Assembly: GCA_051453625.1 (NCBI GenBank)
Contig: JBOZIK010000001.1
Coordinates: 130,189,968 to 130,250,635 of the forward strand
From: Welwitschia mirabilis
Lineage: Eukaryota > Gnetophyta > Gnetopsida > Welwitschiales
Direction: 5' to 3'
DNA: 60,668 bases
The notes under the pieces are model-generated. The model saw nothing but the letters and a program-made list of their open reading frames with translations. It did no database searches and was not told the DNA's origin. Positions 34,901 through 46,499 of this stretch are shown here, in pieces (the stretch's first letter is position 1; the number at the start of each line of letters is the position of its first letter). The translations under genes were made by a program, and so were the position numbers.

Positions 34901-37900
34901 TTGTAAGGAATTATAGACTAAAGAGATCTTAAGAGATACCTAAATTTGAAGTGAAATTTAGAATATGATAATATTTTACACAATAACCTTTTAATATTTT
35001 AATAATGAAAGATTTTATTAAACTAAATGTTTATTACAAAGTTTAATATAGAAGTGTTAATCGGAGTCATATTTGTGAACTTAATTGATGAAAATTTAAG
35101 ATAAAATAGAAATAATTAAAAATAAAATAGAATCTTTATTAGATAATAAAAAATCTTTTTCTATAAGAAGTATGGCTCAAATATCCACAACAAATTATTC
35201 CAAATTTTATTTCCTTTATTTTTCTCTTTGAAAAGAAAATGGAAACTCCTTTTTCATTAAAGGATTACAAAAGGCGACAGAGATTACAACACCTTCATGA
35301 TAAGAAATAAGGTTATAGATTTAAGAGACTAAAGAGATTAATGCATCAACAAAATAAAATAAAAACAAAAGTCCTAACCTAAGGAAATGAGATTAATTAT
35401 ACTATCTTTTTAGGTCTATAACTAAAGTATCTAGAATTTCCAACTACTATTATTATTTTATCTAGAGTTGTGCTAAAATTTAGAATTTATTAATATTGTT
35501 TTTGTTCTATCTTGATCTATACTAAAAGCTATCATTTCCTACTATTATTGTTATATGATCTAGATCCACACATTATTAAAAGAAGATAATCAAATCTGCC
35601 AAAGGATTTCTAGTCATACTATTACGACATTTCTTCATTCCCAAAGGATAAGAGACTAAATAGTCACTAATTCATTTTCTTTTTTCCCCCTTTTTAAATT
35701 TCACTACTTCATGCATTGTATTTCCTTCAAACCTTCTATCCTAGAGTTATAAGTAGAACTCTCCATGTGGATCATTCTTTTTCATTATTGCTAATTATTC
35801 TCCATATTTTAAGCACATTTTACATTGAATCTTATTGAGGTTTAAAGTTTCTTAGATTCTTACTTCTTCCATAAAGCTTCTTGGTATAGGTGCAATCAAG
35901 ATAAGCATGATTAGCTATTTTTTAAGTACCATAATAGTTGCACTCCTTGAGAACCATTATTTCCCTTTATTTTAAGTAAGCTTTCGTACGTATCTTTATC
36001 AATATAACTTTACTAAGAAAACTATAATTCTTAGGGAGTAAATAACCTCCTAAAAATTATTTAGAGATTATGTATTAACATGGTGAATTATATTATAATC
36101 TTTTTTCTCCAAATTTGGATAGTCTTTAAACTTCATATAATTATATAAGTATTTTTTTTTATGAATATGATCCATTGTTTATTAAAATCAAGAAGATGTC
36201 AAATAAAATTTTTTTAATAGAGCCATATTAAAAGCTAAAAAATACTTAAGAATCCTAATCTTTACTAAGTCTGTCTCTACAGATCTCATTCCATGACAAA
36301 GTATGTAAGAACTACTACTCTCCTAACTTTCAAAGTACTTGTCATATAGCATTGTTAACATACTTGATGGCTGTATGTGGGGCCTTGAAGTAGGACATAA
36401 GAAACATGAGTAGACTTTAGAGATCACTCTAAAGTAACTGGATTCTTCCATTTTGAGATAGAATTCTAAGTTTTCATTCATTTATGTACTCTTTTTCTTT
36501 GAGAATTACTTTCTTCTAATGAATGTTATTTTATAGAAAATTCATCCTAAGAATGCAAGGGTTGATTTCCATACCTATCTAAGAGTTCCATTTCCTTACT
36601 AAAGCCAAATTTTTTCTTTGTAAACTTCACTTTTAACCTAGGGGATTCTTTGAAATTAATAAGAAATTGTTTAATAAGGTGCACATAATATTCCGTGACT
36701 CTAAAAAATAAAAATGTATCATCTACAAATTGATAATGAATAAAATGAATCCAAACCTCTTACTAGTTAAATTCCTTTAATTTACCTTCCTATGTATTTT
36801 TTCTAATAACTTTATAAAATCGTCCATTGCTAAAATAGGTAAATATTATGATATTGGATTTCTTTATCTTAAGCCATTTGTGGAGTAGATTATTCTCTTA
36901 AGTCGCTAAAGAGCTAGAAAATTCACTTATTCTAGTATCCATTTCATATATCTCTAATTTACTTTATCAAAAGCCTTACTTATATCAAGTTTTAAGGATG
37001 ATCTGATCTAAAGTAAATCTTCCTTCAACAAATCCTACTTGCATTTATTGTATCAAAGAAGGCATAAGACTTTTCATTCATTAACTAAGATGCTTGAAAA
37101 CAATATTTGAATAGAGCATTACATAGATTAACTAGCCTAAGATAAGTGATTACCTCAACATTTTTCTTTTTTAAAATAAGGACAATCTAGATATGATTAA
37201 TCTCTTTGAATATTTTTCTTATTTTTCAAAATTTACAAACAAAGCATAAATATCCTCCCAAATTTTATTTTAAAAAGATATAAAATTTTAGGCATAAGGC
37301 CATTAGGACCTAACCTCTTATTGTTTAGCATAGCAAAACTAATGCCTTTTAAGAAAATGCCTTTAAGCTCTTCTTTTAATGGAGATTTATTCAGAATAGC
37401 CTTCTTATGTAGCTAGATCTTCCTAGTTATGTTATTATGAAAACTACTAGCCTTTGAAGTATTAATTTTAATATTTACTCCTATAAGATTTTTATAAAAA
37501 TCTACCGCTATATTCTTCATCTACTCTAGATCTATAATCTCATCACCTAACGATTTCTTAAACATAACTATTCTATTCTAATTTTCTCTTATAAAAGCAT
37601 AAGGATAAAAATTGTACTATTTTCATCGCATATTTTACCTCATTCATCTTTTCTCTAGTGCTCTAATAGGATATTTATTTTTATTCAATAAAATTTATCT
37701 TTTTGAAGAGAATTAAGTTCCTTCTCCCAAAGTGTATCTATTCTTCTTTCAATATTAATCTTATTTTATATATCTTATATCTCTTGAAAGCCTTATTCCT
37801 TCAAAGTCTTCTAAGTTTTCTTTCTTTCTTTTAATTAAAACACTTTTTTTTAATTTTTTTTAATTTATAAAATAACTTAAATAGTTTCATTTACTTAAAA

Positions 37901-38682
37901 CTTCTACTATGAATATCTTTAACTATATTTTTAATCTCTATTTCCTTTGCCTAATGACATTTCCACCTAAAGATCTTTAAAGAAGAGTATATATTTTCTA
38001 TTTCTAGAAATAAATTCTAGTGATTAGATTGAACTCTTACTAATATTTTAGAAGATTTGATAGGAAATAATTACACCAGTTTAGAAAATGTTATAATTTC
38101 ATCTAATTTATGGTTAAATTATATTAGTCCACCTCCTATTGTTCTTCCATGTATAAGAATAACTTAGGATACTAATGCTTGTCAAAAAAACATTTCTAAT
38201 AGCATCCAAAACTACTACAGTCCTTCTATTCCATCCACTATTTCCTTCAAATTTCTCATGCTATTCTAAAATATTATTATGATTCTGAGCTACTAGAATG
38301 AACTCTTGAATTAAGAGAATGACATGTAAAAGCCTAGCTAGGATTCCTATCTACCTTGAATTATTACTAGTTCATAAATGTTAATGAAAATCCATCTTAA
38401 TTATATTTCAAAGCTAACTGGAATGTAGTATCTAATTTCTTAACTCAATTAATTGGAACATCTCTTCTTCATATTCATGAGCTTCTTTAGTGGATTTGAG
38501 CTTTTTAAATGATCAAACCGCTAATATTAAACATTTTTTAGATTCTAAATTCTTTCAGTCTCATCCATTTTGGTTTCTTAAAGACAAGTAACATTTATAC
38601 TTTGAAGATTTACTAACCATTAACTATGTCTCATCATAAAAGGTTTATTCAAATCCCTGATGTTCCATGTAATGAACCTCAT
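34900..38682 (-). mobile_element. L1-type LINE ORF2 (copy B), near complete but decayed
   Basis: Minus-strand translation through stops gives MRFITWNIRDLNKP (38682-38641), the start of the apurinic-like endonuclease domain. It is followed by the catalytic-Glu block with QETKMD (about 38585-38565). Reverse transcriptase follows: QVGFVEGRFTLDQI (about 37041-36999), motif A LDISKAFDKVN (36993-36957) and motif C QFVDDTFLF with both Asp retained (36728-36714). Endonuclease start to motif C is about 1.97 kb, close to the usual spacing of plant L1 ORF2. Coding continues to SPRLKVKFTKKKFG and then fades. The 3' end is estimated. The frame has many stops. Such elements copy themselves by target-primed reverse transcription. 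Confidence 0.78.
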
Positions 38683-40180
38683 TTCTACTTAGATATTATG
38701 GCTTCTCATAGGATCTTATATTTATTATTTCTAACATTAATAGATCATCTTCCTTTCTCCTTTGTTTTCTTAATGATTTGGATATTAGTAACTATACTTT
38801 ATAAGATATTTTTTCTTTATTCTTAGATTTAGTTTTGTTTAATGTGAGAAATTCTATACTGATTTGATCTTCTAGTCTTTGTTTTTTATCAACATATTTC
38901 ATGTTTCCCTCCTCTGATTTATCATGAAATAAGTTTAGATTCCATTCTATATTTCCTTTTATTTATTATACCATTGTTTCCTTTATCTAATGAGATTTTT
39001 CTTTTATATTTTTAGATTATTAAAGTATAGTAGTCCCTTCTTCTATTTTATTAGATGACGGTTTTCCTACACTAGCTCTTGTAATTTCTTTCTGAGATCT
39101 CAAACTAAGAGTTTTTCACATTATTTTTTTTTACTAGTGTCTAATGGATCTCAAGATATATGTTCTTCAAAAATCTCTCTTAATGTTATGTTAGTAGCCA
39201 TACTTTTTTGAGAAGCAGTGATCTAAAATCCTTAAATTTAATTAGTGAAAATTTAAAGATATTTTTATATTAACAACATTTAATTTTAAATAGTATAACT
39301 AATGATAACTTCATCTTGGAAAGGATGGTTATTTGAAATAATTTACAAGTGAATATAATATTTATGAGAAGTTATTATTGGTCTTATTCTATAATCTACC
39401 TCCTCTTCTATACATACTCCTCAAGTCATTAAGAGTATTGTGAGTGTCAAAATAGTATAATAGGAAGTGTGGATTTTTATACTAGATTCTAAGTTCAAAT
39501 TTTAACATAGGCCAATTAAATGTGTTTTATGTTTATTATTAATAAATGAAGTCCATTAGAATTTCCTATTATTAACTATCATAAGCACTCATTTAAATTA
39601 TAAAACCTTTTTGTTTTTTATGATTTGTTGGATAAAGTTACATTTAAATTTTAATATTGTGTAGTGTTTTAACAAATGCTGAGACTTCAAAATGTCCCTG
39701 TCATAGCGAGAGTTGTTTTTTCATTGTCTACAATCAACATCCAAAGGGAAAGAACATAGAGCATGTAAAGGACTAAGTAGGCATTTGTTGCACTACTATA
39801 AAGGGTCGATCAAACACAAAGGCTCTTAACATCTAAGTGTCAAACTAGAATGTAAATTCAAGAGGAAGAGGTCCAACTTAAACTCTTACTAAAATAGAAG
39901 GATCTATATAAATCTGAGTTCTAAATATCTTCTAGTTCATATTTTGTATCAGTTGATCACATCTATACTTTCTAATGTTATTTTTTTGCAAAATCATATC
40001 CTATTATTAAATAAATCATAAGATCCTACAAAAGGGTTACACTTAATCCAATAGAAACAAGTTTGCGAACATTCAAGTTATCGAGATACCTGTAGAAGAA
40101 GGTGATAGTACTACCCTTAAGAATAGAATATCTTGAAGATTAGGTTATGTGTTTGTTGACGGATATATCACTTTTAAAGC
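38683..40180. other. Unassigned interval, perhaps LINE ORF1/5' end
   Basis: On the minus strand this lies upstream of the endonuclease start of copy B and may hold a decayed ORF1, but no RNA-binding or zinc-knuckle motif was read. The remainder is AT-rich without features. Confidence 0.35.
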
Positions 40181-40184
40181 CTGT

Positions 40185-40196
40185 GCTGTGATACCA
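40185..40196 (-). other. Orphan initiator-tRNA-like primer site
   Basis: GCTGTGATACCA differs by one base from GCTCTGATACCA, the reverse complement of the tRNA-iMet primer site used by most copia elements. A poly-A run, not a recognisable LTR, follows 4 bases later, so this may be the scar of a small or truncated element, or chance. Confidence 0.25.
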
Positions 40197-40689
40197 TTTA
40201 AAAAAAAAAAAAAAAAGACACAAAAACGCTAAGAATTTCTGTCAAAGCTATGAAAGCACTGTCCCTAGGTTTTTATTCATAAGAATACATATTTAAAAAA
40301 AATATAGAAAAAATAGGTGATAGACATAAAAATTTATAATTTGAATAAGTTCCATAGAGTGAGCAATAGAAAGAGAATAGTACCTATTTAATTTCTTTAT
40401 TATTTATCATTGATACTCATTATTTACTTTTATCTCCATCTTCTTCTTTAACATGTATGTTATATTAAACTTACATATAACAATTCTAATGTGATTTTAG
40501 TAAGGCAATAACATATATGCTAAATGAAAACTATATAAACAAAATTTAGTAAAAGTTAGACTCATTAAAAATATTATGAGAAAGATACAAAACTTGGAAA
40601 ACTTATAATGTAGGATACAATATTAATAATTATTAGCAGTTCTAACAAGAAAGAATCAATAGTACTTATACAACACTATGAAGAAGATT

Positions 40690-40830
40690 ATAATGCTAAA
40701 TTTAAGGCAAATGGGATGTTCAAGTGGGGACGCTCCTCATCTATTCCTGAGGTCATGAGTTCAAACCTTTAGAAGACCTACTTGACAAATTATGAGGTCC
40801 TTAGCTTAGGTAAATCATTTGTTTAAAAAA
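40690..40830 (+). repeat. Candidate tRNA-derived SINE fragment
   Basis: GTTCAAGTGGGGACGCTC followed about 35 bases later by GAGTTCAAACC resembles pol III A and B boxes at tRNA-like spacing. GTTCAAACC fits the B-box pattern GTTCRANNC. No cloverleaf is complete, so it is not an intact tRNA gene. Ends and tail are not defined. Confidence 0.35.
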
Positions 40831-41019
40831 TAATAATGGTTATACTTTTAAGCAGGAGGAATGGTAATTCAAAGTTTAGAGTTGATAGAGCCCCTATAAT
40901 ATTACATATTATGATCGCTGAGGAATACAAGGTTGTAGCTTCCAATTAATATTGGCTTTCCAAATGTTTTAGTTAGATGAAGGTATCTTTTACACTGTAT
41001 CTTTGGCTTTGGTCACATT

Positions 41020-41220
41020 CTTTCAAATGGAATTCATATGTTGTGGGATGTTGCTTGGAGTCTTATTCTATTTGAATTTTGGAAGCTTTGCAAAAATGGT
41101 TTTATCTTTAATGAATGTCATAAGCTTTTTGTCACCTCCAAATACTTTTTTATAGTCTTTACCTTCAAATCTTTTTTTAATCCTTTACTAAGGCATATTT
41201 CCAATGGATCATTTCACAAT
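41020..41220 (+). pseudogene. LINE C-terminal tail fragment (copy D)
   Basis: The open frame from 41038 contains LWDVAWSLILFEFWKLCKN followed by GFIFNE. This matches the block after the zf-RVT motif in plant L1 ORF2 (lW...p.ai.W.iWkeRN.riF). The rest of the LINE is not seen nearby. Confidence 0.45.
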
Positions 41221-42688
41221 GTGAAGAATGGTTTTTCTTTATGAAATCTAGGATGAGTCCTTTCCACATTACATTTAAGCTTTTAATATATTCTTTTTAC
41301 CAAAGAATATGTTACATACAATGATTTAATAACTTAGTAGGGAAACTAATATGTTATAAACAATATGCTATTGAAAAAAAAAGAGAGAACAAGATTTTAA
41401 AAAATATGAAAATAATCTAGAGTTAATATCTCTAAAAGTTAGAGAGGATGAGATGGTAATTTTTATATAATTTGTTAAAGAAAGAATTAATATAATATGC
41501 TGTAATATTTTAAAATGCATGATTTTTATTCTTCTATTATTAATTAAGAAGACAATCATTCACCACGTGTTTTGCTTACATAAGTATAGATCATTAACAA
41601 ATAATTAAGTATTAGATTTCATAAAGATTATTATCATAGTATTATAGATTTTCTTTTAGTAAGCTCTAAAAAATAGTGATATATCTTTCGTTCCCCCTCA
41701 ATTTGTGCTACGTCCTTTTTATGACCTTGAAGAATAACATGATGTGGGTTTGCATCACTAGACATATTTAGACTTTTATTTTTGTGCTTTTAATAAAGTT
41801 ATATCTTAGGTAATGATTGATTAATTTAAGTAGTTATGTTCCATTCAATAATGATACATAGATAGAAGATCATTTGATCATTAATGTATTCCTCCCTCAC
41901 TTTTTTACATGTTTTATATATATGATTAATATTTTTACTATGTATCAGAGTTTTTATTACATTATTTCAATCATAAAATAATTTAAATGTAATTTTATGA
42001 CTATAGTATGTGTTTGATAGTAAATTCATTAATTACAACATTTCATTAATATTTTTAAAAAACCATGAATTAATGATCTTAGTTAAGGCATCTCTTACTC
42101 AATCAAATTTCATAAAATGTATCAACTACATTATTCTAGCCTCTGAGATTAAAGACAATCTCAGAGTGCACATAATAAAACAAAAATTAAAAATCTATAT
42201 ACAATAATTAAAAAGGAAATTTTAACTTATCCTATGTATCAAGTACCAAAAAGAGAAAAGAATAGATAATGAAATTCCATAAATAAAACCAAGATTAAAA
42301 TGTTTTAATAAAAGCCAAGAAAATTCCATCTAAAGTAACTCTTTGATATTGGCTATAAAAAATAGAATATACAACCTACTAGAGAAACATTACAATGGAT
42401 TTTTCTTCTTCATCTTTTTTACCATTGACTATGTGTTCGTTGCTAGCTTTTATGATCCTGAAAGTGGTGGATCTTATTTTGAATCTTATAGTAGATAATG
42501 TTGGTTCTTGCATTAGTTATCCCTTATGAACTTGTAAGCTTATCCTTCTAGCTCTATTTTATCCATTAAACATGCATCAATAAGCTATTTTTCTACAATT
42601 TAATAATATAATCTTAGAAATATTATGGGTGCTTAGTTTTTCTTATTTTATGATTTGAAATTGGTAACTTATTGTGTTCACATTTTCT
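41221..42688. other. Unassigned interval, possible 3' LTR of the adjacent Ty3 element
   Basis: This is immediately downstream, on the minus strand, of the Ty3 integrase C-terminus, so an LTR would be expected here. I could not find paired ends or a convincing polypurine tract. Confidence 0.3.
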
Positions 42689-45200
42689 TTACGTAATATA
42701 CCATGCTAATTCACTAGAATCATATTCAAGGACATCTTCCCAAGGAATCAAATCCACAATGTTAAAGATTGGAGTTATTTTCAACAAGCTTGGAAGTATA
42801 ATTTTAAATGCATTCCCTTCCAACTTCTTAGTCAATGCAACAAGGTCTATTCTTTTCTTTTAAAGATTGTTTAGTTTTAGACTAAGAAAACATTTCATCC
42901 TTAAGTAAATAAGAACTTGAACTCCTTCCTTGATGCACCTCTTCATTTTATCCTTAGCCACATGCTTCTTAGTCTTTATAGCAGCATGATTTATCTATTA
43001 TTTCACTTTCTTATGCATACTATGCATATGCTTCTTAAAATCAATAATAGCTTTAGTATTTCCCATTTTCCTTTCAAGTTCATCATGTGTATGAAGATGT
43101 GGGAGGAAAAATTCAAAGGATTCTCACTAATGCTCTTATAAATGGAATTGTTGTCGACAATCTGTACATGTGGAAAGCATAAATTACATCTTCTTGGATG
43201 CTTTACATAGAGGTAACATCGAAAGTTATTTAAGATACAATTTACAACTTCTATTTTCTAAGCTCTTTGAGGATGGGAAATGTTACTAAACTCTAAATAT
43301 CTTCTAAAAATTTACCACAAGGTTTTCCAAAAGTGGCTTATGAACTTTAATCATTTATTAGAGGCTATTTTGTCTACAACTTCATGTAGTTTTAAAACTT
43401 CTCTAAAGAACAACCTTATCATATGAGTGACATCAATAGTTTTTCTACAAGGAATAAAGCTTAATGTATTGCTAAATCTATTAGAATCTAAAATATGGCA
43501 TTAAATATAGTTCCTTTTTTTGGGTATTCCAACCACAAACTCCATGCTCACATTGCTCCATTGTTGTTTTAGTATTAGTAATGGCTAGTGTAAATGAATT
43601 ATTTTTTTTTACATTCCTAGCCATTTAATTTTTCATTAAGGAAACTGTATCCCCATTCGTTCTTGCCTTAGTATCTTTTAGGTAAAAAATTTGTAAGTTT
43701 TATCTCTCATAATATGAGTAGAAAAACTTACATTTTTCTGCTTATTAGAAAACCTTTTCTTCAAGGTTTCTTTAGAATTTAAAGCCTACTACCTTGCTAG
43801 GGTAGCAAAACATCTTCAACATGAAATTCAGATTGGCTTCTCCTGTGCTCCTTTGAAGTCTTTTCAAGTCTGTACAGAGTCTAAATCATTGATATACTCC
43901 TCTTGAGAATGTCAAAATTTCTTCATAATAGTCTTTGAAACTATGGCACATAAATTATGGCACATATCCTATTTAAAGCATCTTCTACTTAATCTTCTAT
44001 TTCCTTTTTATTCTTTAAGATAATATGAAACTACTAAGACTCTTCCATCTAATCAATGTATTTTAGTTTTTATTATGTATTAACACATCCTAGTTTCTTA
44101 TGGTTTATCAACCAAAAGGCTTCTTCAAAAGTAAGTAGTCCCTTCATATCTTCAATGATTAAATTACAACATAAAATTCTTTTTAACAAGTAATATATCT
44201 TGTCATTAATTCATTAAACTTCTCATTGAAAATAGGTATAGGTCTATCATCTTGGCTAAGAACTCCACCCACTGCTTCTTCATTAGCATCCACCTTAATA
44301 GTAAAGACTTTATTGAAGTTTAATATGTGAAAAATTGGTTTTTCACTTAGAGAATGCTTTAATTAATGGAATATTTTATCTTCTCCTATCAACACAAACC
44401 CCTTTATTTTCCATTTCAATGGTATCTATTACTGTTGAATTAATTTCTATAAAGTTTTTAATAAACTTATAATAAAAATAATGAAAGCCATAAAACATCC
44501 TTACCTATATGATGTTCCTTAGTATTGACCAAGTTTTAATAGATTTAACCTTTGAAAGATTCATCTCTTGTACTCTCTTTAAAATCATAAAACCAAGATA
44601 AATGACTTTCTTATTCAAAAGCTAGAAAGTTTTACATTCATAGGAGTTTCTCCTCTAAAAGTTTATCAGGGTCTGTCTTCATATCATATAAATGTTGTTC
44701 TCTTATTTCGTTGTAAACCTAGATGTTATTTAGAAAGATGATAATATATTTTCTCTTAAAAACATTTAGCACTTTAGACATCAACATCATAAAAGTGGCT
44801 ACATCATTCATGTGGTTAAAGGGCACCATTAACCACTCTAAGAGTTAATTTGATGTCTTAAACTTTGTTTTACACTCCTATCCTCATAAATCTTGATCTG
44901 TTTGTACCCACTTATAATATTAGACATATTAAAATATGTATTACCAACAAGATTATCCATTAGGTCATCCATTCTTGCCATTGAAAACCTACAATGAATG
45001 GTGATATTAATTATAAACCTTAAATTTATGTATATTATTCATTTTTGAAGATTTCCTTCTTTATCCTTCTTGGAAATAAGTAGTACTATAATAACACAAG
45101 AAAAAATTCCTTTTTGAATTACAACCTTCATTTCTAATTACTCCATTTACCTTCTAATCTCCTTTCCTTTCATACGGGTCATCCTCTAAACTAGCTTAAT
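42689..45200 (-). mobile_element. pol: Ty3/gypsy pol remnant: reverse transcriptase, RNase H, integrase
   Basis: Read on the minus strand through stops. RT begins near 45110 with LLISKKDKEG, then RFSMARMDDLMDNLVGNTYF, SGYKQIKI, LLEWLMVPF and motif C IIIFLNNI (44745-44722), where the family has YLDDI. RNase H at 44322-44190 reads FTIKVDANEEAVGGVLSQD, then a typical RPIPIFNEKFNEL. The integrase end reads LEGNAFKIILPSLLKITPIF then NIVDLIPWEDV, with a stop at 42689. The order RT-RH-IN is diagnostic of Ty3/gypsy. Both catalytic Asp of RT are now Asn, so the copy is inactive. The gag end is missing or lies under the neighbouring element. Confidence 0.82.
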
Positions 45201-46499
45201 AAGAATTACTACTCTAAGTCTAAAATCTATATCATATCTGATTTCTCTCATGGAAGGTAGAGAAAATGGGAAATAAGCCACTGAGAGGTTATTTAAACTT
45301 TAGATGAAAGCCTCTAAAAATCTTTTAGAAGAGGCTACTTATCCTTTGTTAAAACTTACTTAACTACCCCTAGATAGAATGTTTCATTATTGGGAGTTCT
45401 ATTTATTCCCTTTTAGATAAAAACACAAATCTAACCATTTGTTTATTGTTTTATTTCCCTCCTCTACTAATGACTTTAATCACAATCATTTTCCTTTATA
45501 TTTGAAAATTATTTCATTTCTCATTCCTTCATGTATGACATCAAGATCATACTATCATGAATGTTCCAAAAGAACATTGCATGCATTCATTAGCATAACA
45601 TCATAATTAACATTAATCTCATAAGGCTTAGTATTAGTATCCATCTTAGTTCTTTTTGTAACATGGATGCTATTAAATTTACATTTAAGAAACTCTATAT
45701 GGTTTTGGGTTTTACATAGTTTCTAGCTATAACTTTTTGATTATGTTATGCATAATCATATTTTCTTAACTACCTAAGTAAATAATGATAATATTCATGT
45801 TTCCTTCTATCAGATAATGCATCATAAATAAATGGTTTTAGTATGTCTTTTCTTTAGCATTCGTGACATTTATGCTTTTCAAAATAAAATTGTTTTCACT
45901 TTTCTAGGATTCCACATTCACTTCTACAACAACATTATTTTCACATCTATCTGATAATGCATCTTGAACAAATGGCTTTATTGTATTTCTTATTCAACCT
46001 TGACAATGTTCATATTCTTTAGCTTGAGTTAGTTTTTAGGTTTCTAGGATTCTACATTTACTTTTACTTTGGCTTTATCCACTATTTCTTATAAGGTCTT
46101 AGACTTGTCTTAAAACATGTTAACTGCATTATGTAGTACCCTTGATTTGATCCTCATGTGAACACTCATACCTGTTATGCCTAACTTTCACAAATAATGA
46201 TGATAAAGAGATTCTAGAATTGTAAGTGTTGTAGAAATCATGAAAAGTATTAAGCTTTTCTTGTTTCATCTAGATGATCTTAATATTCTTATAATAATGC
46301 AACCTTATCATTATCTTCTAATTTATTTCTAAATAAATTTAGTCATAAATAAAATTTAATATCTTCCTCTAATACTATATATCTTTCACATGTTGGTGTG
46401 AACCTTTTATAAATTAATATGATTATCTTACATTCATTTTCATTTTAGAACATTCTTACTCTCAATATTACTTCAATTCTTACTTTTATAGACTATAAA
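45201..46499. other. Unassigned interval between two Ty3 remnants
   Basis: Probably contains decayed protease/gag linker of one of the flanking elements. It holds two similar phrases, ATCTGATAATGCATC(A/T)T, near 45820 and 45950, about 130 bases apart, suggesting an internal duplication. No protein motif could be confirmed. Confidence 0.35.

Noticed and set aside
41038-41244. Independent small membrane-protein gene
   Set aside because: The residues match the conserved tail of LINE ORF2, so it is annotated as a LINE fragment.
46130-46220. Possible zinc knuckle (FVKVRHNRYECS) of a second gag
   Set aside because: Cys positions and spacing do not fit CCHC; too weak to call.
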